From: Planctomycetota bacterium
Lineage (GTDB): Bacteria > Planctomycetota > Planctomycetia > Pirellulales > Pirellulaceae
Assembly (NCBI GenBank): GCA_017303505.1
Contig: JAFLCP010000005.1
Coordinates: 1 to 64,000, forward strand
DNA length: 64,000 bases
Direction: 5' to 3'
Positions 46,985 through 55,189 of the stretch are shown here, in pieces; the first letter of the stretch is position 1; every line of letters starts with the position of its first letter. A model generated the notes under the pieces. It worked only from the letters and a program-made list of their open reading frames with translations, made no database searches and was not told the origin of the DNA. The position numbers were made by a program, and so were the translations under genes.

Positions 46985-47788
46985 GTGGCAAAGAAATTCA
47001 AACTACCGCCAATTGAAAAACTTGCGACCGTCGACACTGCCGACTCCCAATATGGGAATAGCCTTGTTGAAATCACCGGCGTTGTGTCGCTGGCTGGTCA
47101 AGGCGGATGGGGTCACTCCGATGGATATGAGGTCCATTGCTTTGAATTCGCCGCGTGGCGTGCAACGGACAATTCGCTTATTGAACGCCCGCTGACGATT
47201 CTTCGTCCCGTCAGGAATTCCGCCGAGGCATTTGAAGACTTCGAAGAGGCTTCGGTCCATCGAGTCCAAGTCTTATTGTCGGCAAATCAGATGCGGGCAG
47301 TTTTCGCGAAATCGATCGGTTCAATAGCGGACGCCGACCTTGAGGAAATTGGTCGGCGACTGAAGGAACCGGTGATTGTAATCACAGATCGATTTGGCCC
47401 ATTAACTCTTGATCGAAGGATAAATTGGTTTAACGGGCAAGCTATTTGGAATGGCCAAGATGTAGCAATCAGCATTGAATCCGATGAGGACAAGGGACTT
47501 TCAAGCCAGCTCCAGACCGCTGAGGGCCTTTTTGGTAATTCAACGAAATGGGATGAATTGATTCGGCAATTCGCCGTGCAAGAGAAACTCGATTTGGCCA
47601 ATGACTGGCAAGAGGAAGAAGTGACTGCGGAGGAGTTTCTCGAACGAATGACCCTCGAATCAATCTCCATCAAACCCGACGGTCGCTTCGAATTCTGGCA
47701 CGACGATGGCGACTTGTTTTGGGGGCATTCAATTCGGATCAGTGGTTCTCTAAAAGAAGGGCTAACGCACGCCGATATCCAAGGGTAA
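46985..47788 (+). CDS. DUF2262-domain protein, 267 aa
   Basis: C-terminal 160 residues follow DUF2262: DRFGPLTLDRRINWFNGQAI, W-G-DVAISIE-, TAEGLFGNSTKWDELIRQFA, then SIKPDGRFEFWHDDGDLFWG and HSIRISGSLKEGLTHADIQG at the end (HSI---G---G---A-I-G). The N-terminal 100 residues are a second beta-rich domain. GTG start 46985. DUF2262 proteins are uncharacterised and frequent near toxin-immunity loci. Confidence 0.85.
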   Translation: MAKKFKLPPIEKLATVDTADSQYGNSLVEITGVVSLAGQGGWGHSDGYEVHCFEFAAWRATDNSLIERPLTILRPVRNSAEAFEDFEEASVHRVQVLLSANQMRAVFAKSIGSIADADLEEIGRRLKEPVIVITDRFGPLTLDRRINWFNGQAIWNGQDVAISIESDEDKGLSSQLQTAEGLFGNSTKWDELIRQFAVQEKLDLANDWQEEEVTAEEFLERMTLESISIKPDGRFEFWHDDGDLFWGHSIRISGSLKEGLTHADIQG

Positions 47789-47796
47789 ACTGAGCC

Positions 47797-47888
47797 GCCG
47801 AACATGGCGGTCAACCCGAGCCGGCGGATTGGCGTGTTTTCTGAATCCAAGGGCGGTGCCCGTCGCTGGGTTACTATTTGCGTTCCGT
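47797..47888 (+). other. attC 73
   Basis: R'' GCCGAAC; CCGCCGAAC against GTTCTGCGG at 46953 (one mismatch); R' GTTCCGT. Confidence 0.85.
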
Positions 47889-47962
47889 GAATAAAGCTTT
47901 ATGACAAAAACGTCGATTACGAATGTGACGAAGGCGAGTATCTTTGTGCGGCGCGTGGATTC

Positions 47963-48472
47963 GTGCGTGCTATGGTCGCAGAACTCAATGAAGCGTTGAT
48001 CGCAAATCGAATCTCTGCATCAAAACGTCGCGAAATCTGCACAGCGTTTGTCTACTCGCTTTGCAATACATTCGATCAACGATGGGTGCGCAACGAAGGA
48101 AAGACGTATTATCCGTTGCTTGCATTCACCAAGAAATTCTACGATATCGGCGACACATTAGACTCCGTTGCTCCAATTCAAATGCCTGATCACAGCGTGC
48201 CTTTCTACGAAGTGCTTGGGGACGAGGCGGACTGGCTTTTTGACGACTGCGGAGGCAAGAGTCCGCCAGATATTCTGGGCATCGTTGGCAGTGAACTACC
48301 GGATGCAGATTTGCAACCTGAAAGTGAAACACCAATGGTGCGACTTCCTTGTTCTGTTTGCCAAGGATCAGGAAAATGTTATTGCCTACGAAAAGGAACA
48401 GGAAACGCGGCAACCTGTCCGCGATGCGCCGGAACAGGAAAATGCAGTCATTGCAAGGGCATACAAACCTAA
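47963..48472 (+). CDS. protein with DnaJ-type CxxCxGxG motifs, 169 aa, start unclear
   Basis: The frame is open from 47891 (LYDKNVDYECDEGEYLCAAR before the GTG used here), so the true N-terminus may begin upstream with an unusual codon or may have been lost. C-terminus: CSVCQGSGKCYC, then CPRCAGTGKCSHCKG, two copies of the DnaJ zinc-finger unit. The rest is helical. It may be a co-chaperone-like zinc protein. Confidence 0.75.
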   Translation: MRAMVAELNEALIANRISASKRREICTAFVYSLCNTFDQRWVRNEGKTYYPLLAFTKKFYDIGDTLDSVAPIQMPDHSVPFYEVLGDEADWLFDDCGGKSPPDILGIVGSELPDADLQPESETPMVRLPCSVCQGSGKCYCLRKGTGNAATCPRCAGTGKCSHCKGIQT

Positions 48473-48478
48473 GCGACT

Positions 48479-48564
48479 GGGAAACAATCGGATACACCCA
48501 TGTCGCCCAACGGTGCGTTGTGACACAGGAGAGATCACTTCGGCGAAATGGCGATTCGTTCCGT
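48479..48564 (+). other. attC 74 (degenerate)
   Basis: R'' GGGAAAC, R' GTTCCGT; core GTCGCCCAACGG ... CGGCGAAATGGCGA. Confidence 0.68.
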
Positions 48565-48590
48565 TAAGCTTCAATCATGGATATACGACT

Positions 48591-48977
48591 GTGTCGGCTG
48601 ACCTATTCCTTTGGCCACTGGATGACGATACCGAGCGTCCAACTGTGGCCGAAATTCAACTCGCGCTATCCCGACTAGACGGTTATCGGGTTGTTTGCGA
48701 TCCACCCTGTTTGGGTCAATGGTGGTTTATCGAGGTTCATGCAAACAATGATGAATCGCAGAACACTTACTTGGCGATTCGGACCGGCGCGGACGGGGAT
48801 AATTGCAATATTTGCTTTGAAACCGGTGAGGTAATCACCATTGCATACGTGGCTTCGGTAATTGCCACCATTACCGGTCCTTTGGTGTTGTGTCATGCCT
48901 CTTCATCTGAACCGTTGGTGACACTTTATCCGAACATGACGTATAATGAAGTTCGTGAGGCCTTAGGAAACGTTTAG
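48591..48977 (+). CDS. hypothetical protein, 128 aa
   Basis: GTG 48591 taken as start; the frame is open far upstream through attC 74 and the previous gene, so the start is uncertain. VSADLFLWPLDDDTERPTVA, then EIQLALSRLDGYRVVCDPPC, QWWFIEVHANND; C-terminal VTLYPNMTYNEVREALGN resembles a helical docking end. Soluble. Unrecognised. Confidence 0.7.
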   Translation: MSADLFLWPLDDDTERPTVAEIQLALSRLDGYRVVCDPPCLGQWWFIEVHANNDESQNTYLAIRTGADGDNCNICFETGEVITIAYVASVIATITGPLVLCHASSSEPLVTLYPNMTYNEVREALGNV

Positions 48978-48990
48978 CCTGGCAACCAGA

Positions 48991-49080
48991 GCAGAACCGT
49001 CGTATGCACGAGAGCGGCGGTTGTCAGTCGAATTTGAAATCAAAGTCAACTTCGCCACCCTGCTACCGCTGCCGTTCTGG
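48991..49080 (+). other. attC 75
   Basis: R'' GCAGAAC, R' GTTCTGG. Confidence 0.85.
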
Positions 49081-49113
49081 CTTAGGAATCCTGAATTCGT
49101 GGCATCCCTGTAA

Positions 49114-49452
49114 ATGACTAATCCTTACACACCACCTCAAGATTCTGCGGGGTCTTATCAAGCCAAGGATCTCTGGCCTTACAGGTTGACGATAGGACTA
49201 TTTGCACTTCCAATCTTCGTCCACTTTTCCATGCTTGCTGTTCAAGCTAGTCGTTCAACCAACGATTACGACCGAAGAATTAACGCGATGGAGTCGCTGG
49301 CCCCACTTATACCAGGAATGGTACTTCTTCCGGCGATTGCGGTATCCACAATACGATTGACAAATTCCTCAACTCTCGCTCGAAGAATTGCGACCCTACT
49401 GTTCGTGGCAATATTGCTCCTTGATTTGTACATATGTATCGAACTTCTGTAG
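49114..49452 (+). CDS. NPYxPP-type membrane protein, 112 aa
   Basis: Starts MTNPYTPPQDSAGSY, a proline-rich cytosolic leader common in planctomycete membrane proteins, followed by three helices (about residues 25-44, 63-82, 90-110). No channel or enzyme motif. Supports a planctomycete origin. Confidence 0.8.
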   Translation: MTNPYTPPQDSAGSYQAKDLWPYRLTIGLFALPIFVHFSMLAVQASRSTNDYDRRINAMESLAPLIPGMVLLPAIAVSTIRLTNSSTLARRIATLLFVAILLLDLYICIELL

Positions 49453-49549
49453 GGGCCAGGACACGGCTTTTGATTAAAGTGCGCGCTTGAATGGTAGTTG
49501 TGATACAATTGAGGTATCTCTCTGGCGACATTCGGACAGTCGATGACCG

Positions 49550-49641
49550 CCGGAACAAAATGCTGGACCGAATCCCCCGTCGGTCCGCTTCGAACTTTAG
49601 AGATCGTGTTCGCGGGGACTCGGTTAACATTGTCGTTCTCC
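49550..49641 (+). other. attC 76
   Basis: R'' CCGGAAC (one mismatch to GTTCTGG at 49074), R' GTTCTCC. 49453-49549 between gene and site is empty. Confidence 0.85.
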
Positions 49642-49678
49642 TTTACCGAATTTTCCCGATATCTGAAAAGAGGTTCCC

Positions 49679-50143
49679 ATGCATTCGCGTTTCATGACTA
49701 TCGCCGGCGCTTTCGCTCTTAGCATACTCAGTATGTCGCTAGCTTCTGCCCAAGAGAAGCAAGACAAGCATGTCATGCTCGACAAGCTCCAGGGCTCATG
49801 GATTTTGGATTCCATGGAGATAGGAGGAGAAAAACGTCAAGGAGAAGAACTGCCTGCTCGATTTCAGGGAATGAAGCAGACGATCAAGGACGACAAGATG
49901 ATCGTTTCTCGCGTGGATGGGATGCAATTCGAATGTCGAATTGTCGTACGTGGTGAGGCTGAACCTTATGAGCTGGATATCATTCAGGAGGATCGTGAAG
50001 GGAAGAAGAAAACACTAAAGTGTATTTTTAAGATCGTTGATCAAGCGTTTGTTCTTGCTGAGGGTAAGGATGAAAGGCCAACCTCATTTGAAACCAGCCC
50101 GGACGTTAGAACAAAAGTATCGACATTTACTCTGAAACCATGA
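49679..50143 (+). CDS. TIGR03067-type secreted protein, 154 aa
   Basis: Signal peptide (TIAGAFALSILSMSLASAQE, cleavage near ASA-QE). Mature part: LDKLQGSWILDSMEIGGEKR opening, F-GMKQTIKDDKM, YELDIIQEDREGKKKTLKCI and the end AEGKDERPTSFETSP, which is the planctomycete/acidobacterial TIGR03067 lipocalin-like domain with its RPTSF motif. Preceded by AGAGGTTCCC. Secreted; function unknown. Confidence 0.9.
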   Translation: MHSRFMTIAGAFALSILSMSLASAQEKQDKHVMLDKLQGSWILDSMEIGGEKRQGEELPARFQGMKQTIKDDKMIVSRVDGMQFECRIVVRGEAEPYELDIIQEDREGKKKTLKCIFKIVDQAFVLAEGKDERPTSFETSPDVRTKVSTFTLKP

Positions 50144-50151
50144 TGCAGGCA

Positions 50152-50242
50152 GGATAACGAAGCTATGCACGTCGAGCACGTGTCCGGGCGTCTTCGCAAT
50201 GAAACATCTCTCGCGCGTGCCGGGTGATGGCTAGAGTCCTCC
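50152..50242 (+). other. attC 77 (degenerate R')
   Basis: R'' GGATAAC (one mismatch to GTTCTCC at 49635), R' GTCCTCC (50236-50242). Confidence 0.83.
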
Positions 50243-50258
50243 GACTGATACTGTCGTC

Positions 50259-50816
50259 ATGCCACATACATTGGACAACTCAAGCGTCGAACGATTGGCA
50301 CGTCTAGCTGGCGTCCAAGACTTCGACGAATGGAAACGCCAATGCGAAGATCAACCCCGCCGCATTCGCGAACTAATCGATGGTTCGATAGCGGTTGCTT
50401 GGTCAAATTGCCTACCTACATGGCTCGCGCTTGGACGGGTTCGCGATCTATCTCGCGCAGTTCGCATACCGAAATACTGGCCCTCGTTCGGCAATAACCT
50501 TGGACTCGCCTTTGCTGATTTACACCGAGAAGACTTTGGTTTCTTGATCGCCGTCTTACGTGAAACGCCAGTCGATTCACATGAATTTCTTTGTGCCCTC
50601 GACCTGCTTGATTTCATCGTCTCCGATTCTCGCTCATCCGACGCGAACATCGTTACTCGATTGGCTGCTGTTGATTGTCCGTTGCCGCCGGTGATTCGAC
50701 TGGAAACTGACGACGATGGACGTTACGCTGGCGTCACAACCGTCGGCCAGTACCTTAAACGGCGATACGTTATCGAAAATGCAGACGGCGTCGCAGAACC
50801 ATGCGGTGAACGGTAG
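50259..50816 (+). CDS. helical hypothetical protein, 185 aa
   Basis: ATG 50259. Helix-rich (SVERLARLAGVQDFDEWKRQ; RIRELIDGSIAVAWSNCLPT; REDFGFLIAVLRETPVDSHE) with repeat-like hairpins, then a beta-rich end with VIRLETDDDGRYAGVTTVGQ. The C-terminal 8 residues are attC-encoded (AEPCGER). Unrecognised. Confidence 0.75.
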   Translation: MPHTLDNSSVERLARLAGVQDFDEWKRQCEDQPRRIRELIDGSIAVAWSNCLPTWLALGRVRDLSRAVRIPKYWPSFGNNLGLAFADLHREDFGFLIAVLRETPVDSHEFLCALDLLDFIVSDSRSSDANIVTRLAAVDCPLPPVIRLETDDDGRYAGVTTVGQYLKRRYVIENADGVAEPCGER

Positions 50817-50883
50817 CAGCCGGCGACGCGGGATCTGAAACCATAGTCTATTGGCGGCGGTTCCGTTACCACCGTCGTAAAGG
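50793..50883 (+). other. attC 78 (degenerate R')
   Basis: R'' GCAGAAC, R' GTAAAGG. GGTAGCAGCCGGCGACGCGGG type. Confidence 0.83.
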
Positions 50884-50941
50884 CATGAATTGATCTTGAC
50901 CTGAGTGACACTACCACAAAGCAGTCGTAAAGAGCAGAAGC

Positions 50942-51259
50942 GTGCAATTGAAAGTTCGCGAATTGCGGCAAACCGCTTGTCCGGGTTATGTGGTTATGTA
51001 TGTCGCGGAGTTTGATACCGGGCAGACACCAAATGACTCATCAGCTTACGTCGTGAACACAATTCCAAGCGACGCGGACCCGTTACTCGCGGACTTGGCG
51101 CGACAGTGGATCGCCGAAGCATTCACCAGCGTATTGAAACCTCTTGGCCTTTCTGCCATTGTGGCGATAGGTGACCTTGTAATTCATGATGTCGACTTTT
51201 CCGAGTATGCATTTAAGAAATTCACAATGCTTAGGCTGAAAGAATTAATGGGCATATAA
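50942..51259 (+). CDS. hypothetical protein, 105 aa
   Basis: GTG 50942. Short alpha/beta protein: VRELRQTACPGYVVMYVAEF, then TPNDSSAYVVNTIPSDADPL, helix, LSAIVAIGDLVIHDVDFSEY. Compact fold, soluble. No family recognised. 51260-51326 is AT-rich and empty. Confidence 0.72.
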   Translation: MQLKVRELRQTACPGYVVMYVAEFDTGQTPNDSSAYVVNTIPSDADPLLADLARQWIAEAFTSVLKPLGLSAIVAIGDLVIHDVDFSEYAFKKFTMLRLKELMGI

Positions 51260-51326
51260 CGCCCTGCTCTCTCTATTACCAACCTATTGTATAGAATAAC
51301 CAATCTGTACTATCAATTCGAAAATG

Positions 51327-51419
51327 CCGTAACAATGAGCTGCGGGGGAAGCCCTCAATCAGCCATTTTTGACTTGCGTTGAATCAACTCCTTGGGCTCG
51401 TCGATCGCAAACGTTATTT
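51327..51419 (+). other. attC 79
   Basis: R'' CCGTAAC, R' GTTATTT. AAGCCCTCAATCAGCCA...TTTTTGACTTGCG type. Confidence 0.88.
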
Positions 51420-51432
51420 GCCATAGAAATCC

Positions 51433-51813
51433 ATGGTGCAACGATTCTCGCTACGGCTACTACTCTTATTAACCGCTATTTCAGCGGTGGCGTTGGCGTA
51501 CGCGACAAGCCCAAGTCCGCAACAGCGAATTCGGTTTATCCTGTCGTCCAGCATACCCGATGCGGAAAAGCTGCTTTTTGTATCTAAATACCTTAAGCTT
51601 GGAGACCAAGAATCTGTCATAAACGAGCGAATTGGTCCACCTTCTTCCTATTTGGGAGGCTCTGTTCAACACGATTGCGTCTATGCAGATTATACGCTGG
51701 TATTGTCGTATCGCTCGGACGGAACGCTGTTTAGAATCGGATACATTGCTGATCACAACGGCCCAATGCCGCCCGTTTTTCGCGAACTTGACGCTCTGCC
51801 GCTGGAACCATAA
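51433..51813 (+). CDS. secreted or membrane-anchored protein of RFSLRxLL type, 126 aa
   Basis: N-terminus MVQRFSLRLLLLLTAISAVA is the RFSLR-LL-LTA leader typical of planctomycete anchored proteins; a single helix to about residue 25. The mature part carries VINERIGPPSSYLGGSVQHD, a BamE/SmpA-like R-GPP turn, and VLSYRSDGTLFRIGYI strands. Envelope-associated, function unknown. Confidence 0.8.
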   Translation: MVQRFSLRLLLLLTAISAVALAYATSPSPQQRIRFILSSSIPDAEKLLFVSKYLKLGDQESVINERIGPPSSYLGGSVQHDCVYADYTLVLSYRSDGTLFRIGYIADHNGPMPPVFRELDALPLEP

Positions 51814-51819
51814 GAAAAT

Positions 51820-51912
51820 AAATAACAAAGGGTTGCAAACGAAGGCCCCGATCGATCGTTTTTGACTTGTGAAGAGTCAACTACTCAGGCTGGGTAATCG
51901 CAACCGTTATGC
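51820..51912 (+). other. attC 80
   Basis: R'' AAATAAC pairs with GTTATTT at 51413; R' GTTATGC. GGCCCCGATCGATCG...TTTTTGACTTGTG type. Last clearly regular site before the decayed zone. Confidence 0.92.
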
Positions 51913-51921
51913 GAGATAAAG

Positions 51922-52433
51922 ATGAGAGATAACGATTGGAGACTTCGTCTGCGGCAACTGCGAGACAAGCCCGCTGATGCAGAATTTCCGCTGCGTGTAT
52001 TCAAGTTTGGATTACCCAGCGCCCCCCCAGGCCGCCAGCATTACCTGCCAGTGCACTGATCAAGGAGTTCTACACCGTAATTGATGGTGGGTGGTTCGGC
52101 GTCGATTGCGACTGGTATTCGTTGGCGGAGCTCGAGAGAAAGAACGGTAAGTATCACAAGCTACTTGAAAACTGGAACATTGATAATACAACGCCGATTC
52201 AACCTGAACGCCATTTGGTCTTTGGGCACGATGCTGGGGGAAACCCCTATATTTGGAATGCGGCCGACGATTCCGTATCGATCTTCGGAATTGAGGGCGG
52301 AGGCTGGTGTAAACTGGCGCCTACATTCGAGCAGTTTTTATCGAATCTGCTTTTTCCCTTACGACCAGCGTCTGAGCATGATCTTTGGTACGATGCTCTC
52401 GCCCAACTCGATTCCCAAAACACATCACAATGA
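51922..52433 (+). pseudogene. SUKH/KNR4-like gene with a frameshift at a C7 run
   Basis: ATG 51922 opens MRDNDWRLRLRQLRDKPADA, then EFPLRVFKFGLPSAPPG, and runs to TGA at about 52060. A second frame, open from before the run, codes PALPASALIKEFYTVIDGGW and continues to 52433 with HLVFGHDAGGNPYIWNAADD and FEQFLSNLLF, a good SUKH pattern. The frames join at seven C's (52022-52028), so a one-base loss there splits the gene. Confidence 0.8.
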
Positions 52434-52502
52434 CCTCCACCGTTGTTTGGCGGAAGCCGTAGACTCTTGAATGTCCGAACCTGAAACGCGACAGATCACA
52501 GA

Positions 52503-52949
52503 ATGAAGTTTTTCACGCTTGACTGGTGGTGCGGCCTACAACACCTCGAGGATTACGATCCGTTACCAGACTATCAGAAGTATCTCGCAACGATCAGAGA
52601 GCGACTTCCAGAAGGGCTACTGGCACTTCAGGAAACTATTTCTCTACACGATGCCATTCTCCGTTCACTCGACTATTCGAATCAAAACAACTCGCTAACA
52701 CTTCAGTTTGACGCCGACGATGGTGCAGACGGTTACCGTCAATTCACGATTCGGTACATCGACATCGTCTCATTCAACACAGTTGCCGATTCAGAACACG
52801 GGCTTCGGGGACCTCATGGCTTTGGCCACCTTGGGTATGACGAGGCTGACATTTCTGCTGAGGGAAATTTTGAGCACCGGCTGCTATTCTCTACTGGGAT
52901 TGAAATGCAAATAGTCTTTCGGAATTTCGACCTGACGGGGAAAGACTGA
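52503..52949 (+). CDS. DUF4085-like hypothetical protein, 148 aa
   Basis: MKFFTLDWWCGLQHLEDYDP start, then IRERLPEGLLALQETISLHD, AILRSLDYSNQNNSLTLQFD resembles the DUF4085-type opening (M-FFT--WY) with its LHD-----L helix-strand. A beta-rich C-terminus ends EMQIVFRNFDLTGKD. No attC separates it from the frameshifted gene upstream, so both share one cassette or a site has been lost. Confidence 0.78.
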   Translation: MKFFTLDWWCGLQHLEDYDPLPDYQKYLATIRERLPEGLLALQETISLHDAILRSLDYSNQNNSLTLQFDADDGADGYRQFTIRYIDIVSFNTVADSEHGLRGPHGFGHLGYDEADISAEGNFEHRLLFSTGIEMQIVFRNFDLTGKD

Positions 52950-53024
52950 ACGCAACTCAAATCCGTGCCTTACCACATACGACCAACACAATCGTACAGT
53001 TCTGAGTGAATTGGGCGATTCATT

Positions 53025-53110
53025 CGCACCAATCACGTGCGCCGTAGTTGCGGAGCCGTCTTTTTAGAAAATTGAAAATCAATCGCCGCGTTTCCGAGAC
53101 GGCGGATGCA
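53025..53110 (+). other. attC 81 (strongly degenerate)
   Basis: CACCAATCACGTGCGCCGTAG ... CGCCGCGTTTCCGAGACGG matches the GTGCACCGAAGTCGCGG type, but no intact R'' or R' remains. Confidence 0.55.
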
Positions 53111-53434
53111 ATCTTCGGCTCATGTGTCGACGTTGCATTTTCCACAAATCACTTGATGATTGAGTCGTTCTCAGACTTTGGCGATAATCCGCACGCGGGA
53201 TTGACGTACCGCCGCCTAACGCCCTAACGTCCGCATGTGACAACTTATTCTGCCGCCAATTTGGACGGCTATTATGAAGGCGATCCGGAGGCCGAAACTG
53301 TATGTTGCGGCTGTCCCTTCACAGAGCGCAAGCGACCGGTGGAGGTTCGTCGACGAGCCCCGTTAACTCGATATGTCGACAGCGCTAGCCGGTGCTACAA
53401 TGGAGTAATGGAGATGAACGACGGAAGATGAACG

Positions 53435-53665
53435 ATGGAAATTGAGACCTTTATCGACATGTTGAACCCCGAGCAACAGCAGGCCGCCTTTGATCTCCTT
53501 TGGCAGCGTCTGGCCGCTCATCCACAAACATTAACTTCTCCGCTTTGGCACGGGGATGTGCTTGCACATCGCACCGCGAACCCAAGTGACCACCCCAATA
53601 TGTCGGTTGCTGAGGCTAGGCTTGCAGTAAAGCGGATTATCGATGAACGTCGAAGTTCGCAATGA
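53435..53665 (+). CDS. addiction-module antitoxin-like protein, 76 aa
   Basis: LNPEQQQAAFDLLWQRLAAH, then SPLWHGDVLAHRTANP and MSVAEARLAVKRIIDER follow the short addiction-module family (PF09720-like: L---E---L---LW--L ... W---L--R ... S-EEA---I). It overlaps by 23 bp the start of a ParE-like frame at 53643. 53111-53434 holds no convincing gene. Confidence 0.72.
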   Translation: MEIETFIDMLNPEQQQAAFDLLWQRLAAHPQTLTSPLWHGDVLAHRTANPSDHPNMSVAEARLAVKRIIDERRSSQ

Positions 53666-53750
53666 GGCGCATTGGGATATTGCCGATGGCGTAGCTTTCT
53701 ACAGCGTCTCTAACCTGGATGGCCAATCGTTCGACCGAAGTGTTCACTGA
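53643..53750 (+). pseudogene. truncated ParE/RelE-type toxin
   Basis: MNVEVRNEAHWDIADGVAFY, then SVSNLDGQSF, matches the N-terminal 25-30 residues of a ParE toxin (V----A--DI--G--FY). It breaks off at an attC-like sequence from about 53708, giving a 35-residue product. The toxin is presumably dead while the antitoxin remains. Confidence 0.7.
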
Positions 53751-53808
53751 AGCGGATTTCACGTGTGTTGACTCAACTCCTCGCACACAGTCGATGCGGC
53801 CGTACGGC
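53708..53808 (+). other. attC 82 (degenerate)
   Basis: CTCTAAC ... GAAGTGTTCACTGAAGCGG ... TGTTGACTCAACTCCTCGCACACAGTCGATGC; R' GTACGGC at 53802. A TTGACTTGCG-type relative. Confidence 0.5.
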
Positions 53809-53888
53809 GTTGAATCTAAATGAGATGGTCATGAAACTTGACGGACACAGGGACAAGAATCGAATTCGCAAGTAGGTTGTGCAATGCA

Positions 53889-54086
53889 TCAAGGATTACC
53901 CTCTTTAAGAACTATGGCCCCGAACTCGCATTGTGCTTTCGTCCCATCGGTGACATTTGCGATAGCTAAGGGCTGCAACGGAAAGGGCGAATCGTGCTCC
54001 CTGTCTACCGTGCTAAAGAAGTATGGATACTGCGGATAAACAATAACACTCTCTAATCTCTCGTTGGATTGCTCGCAATGAAGCAC
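53889..54086 (-). CDS. possible minus-strand ORF, 65 aa
   Basis: Reads MLHCEQSNERLESVIVYPQY, then FFSTVDREHDSPFPLQPLAI. A plus-strand ORF of 41 codons (53914-54039) lies opposite and would also be plausible, so coding in this 500-bp decayed stretch is undecided. The region 53809-54309 otherwise holds no gene. Confidence 0.28.
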   Translation of the reverse strand: MLHCEQSNERLESVIVYPQYPYFFSTVDREHDSPFPLQPLAIANVTDGTKAQCEFGAIVLKEGNP

Positions 54087-54151
54087 TTATGTGATAAGAA
54101 TCCAGATCGTTGTAGTAGATGGAAGTGGTAAGTGAGACGAATCGCCGAAAT

Positions 54152-54179
54152 TTTCGCGATTTTCGTGACTTTCGCGGTT
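54152..54179 (+). repeat. 28-bp repeat, copy 2
   Basis: Identical to 19783-19810. It lies in a short frame from ATG 54119 (MEVVSETNRRNFRDFRDFRG) whose sequence parallels the end of the truncated ORF at 19651 (EVVSGSHRRNFRDFRDFRG). Confidence 0.85.
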
Positions 54180-54309
54180 TACAAAAATGGGCTCGCTGTT
54201 GGTGTAATACTCAAGATTTCGATCATGCTCGAAATTAGCCGATTTACACTGTAGAATCTGTGGCGGTAAAAGTAATGGCCGTCATATCGAGCGATACCGG
54301 CCACAAGAG

Positions 54310-54398
54310 CCAGGACTATGGCATGCATCAAAGTCGCTGCTGATGCTTTAGCAGAATGACAGCATCACTCCGCAACTTGATGATGCAGAGGGTTCAAA
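54310..54398 (+). other. attC 83
   Basis: R'' CCAGGAC, core GGCATGCATCAAAGTCGCTG, R' GTTCAAA. Same type as site 28. Confidence 0.82.
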
Positions 54399-54404
54399 AA
54401 AGCT

Positions 54405-54968
54405 ATGTCTCCCACACACTCAAACAACTTCTTCGCAACTTGCCCGTGTGGGTACACATCTACACCTTTAAAAAAAGAAGGTTTGCATGAACCCGCGACT
54501 TGCCGCGAATGTCAATTGCTCGTGGTCGTCGAGCGAAAAGCGTTTCGCTACGATTACGAGCCGTGTTCAAACTGCGGAGCAGCACTGTACAAGTCGGATA
54601 CACTAGGCACAGAATGGTATGTTATCGATCGTCCAGCAAAAATCGTTTGTCCGAGTTGCAAGAAACTTGGAATGATATTGACTTCACTCCCGCGTACCCA
54701 AAGTGACGACCGTTATGTATTCCCGAAAGCGGGTGACATAATTCACGCGATGCTTGGTCGAAATGGTAGAATCACGATTCCGGACATACACACCTCGTCT
54801 GGTTCGGTCTGGTTCGAAAAGACGCCTAGCCTTCCAATCGGGACGGTAGTCGAGGCAATTGTTCTAATTGTTTCTACAATGGCCGTGAATCAAAACGAGC
54901 TTGAGAAACCTCAACGCGGCATCAGGGAACTACAACTTCGCTATAGTCGCGTGTGTGATTTCGAATAA
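54405..54968 (+). CDS. zinc-ribbon protein, 187 aa
   Basis: Three Cys pairs: CPCGYTS with ATCRECQLLV; PCSNCGAALY; VCPSCKKLG. Then a beta-rich domain (GDIIHAMLGRNGRITIPDIH; GTVVEAIVLIVSTM). ATG 54405 is 6 bp after R'. The last residues overlap R''. Protein- or nucleic-acid-binding zinc protein; unrecognised. Confidence 0.8.
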   Translation: MSPTHSNNFFATCPCGYTSTPLKKEGLHEPATCRECQLLVVVERKAFRYDYEPCSNCGAALYKSDTLGTEWYVIDRPAKIVCPSCKKLGMILTSLPRTQSDDRYVFPKAGDIIHAMLGRNGRITIPDIHTSSGSVWFEKTPSLPIGTVVEAIVLIVSTMAVNQNELEKPQRGIRELQLRYSRVCDFE

Positions 54969-55054
54969 CTTAGCATTGGACGCGGAGCCGCCGGTCGAGT
55001 TGTTACTGAATTCAATGTTGATTGGCGGCGGCCCCGTTACCGATAGCGTTCTGC
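54963..55054 (+). other. attC 84
   Basis: R'' GAATAAC, R' GTTCTGC. GCGGAGCCGCCGGTCGAGTTGTT type. Confidence 0.9.
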
Positions 55055-55189
55055 TTCAGAATCGTTCATTACAATACGTAAGGTTACAGTTCTTCCATGG
55101 CATCTATTGTTTCGACGCGCGAAGTAATCGACACAGGAGAGATTTCACTTCAATGATCCCACTGTCGATCGACGAATCAAACCGACGCA

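Noticed and set aside
48168-48590. Long plus frame 48168-48977 as one 269-aa gene
   Set aside because: Its first half overlaps the Cys-rich gene (to 48472) in another frame and passes through attC 74. Only the part after about 48591 is plausible.
53237-53431. 64-aa plus ORF before the antitoxin
   Set aside because: Arg/Cys-rich composition, no family pattern and no ribosome site. Probably a chance frame in decayed DNA.
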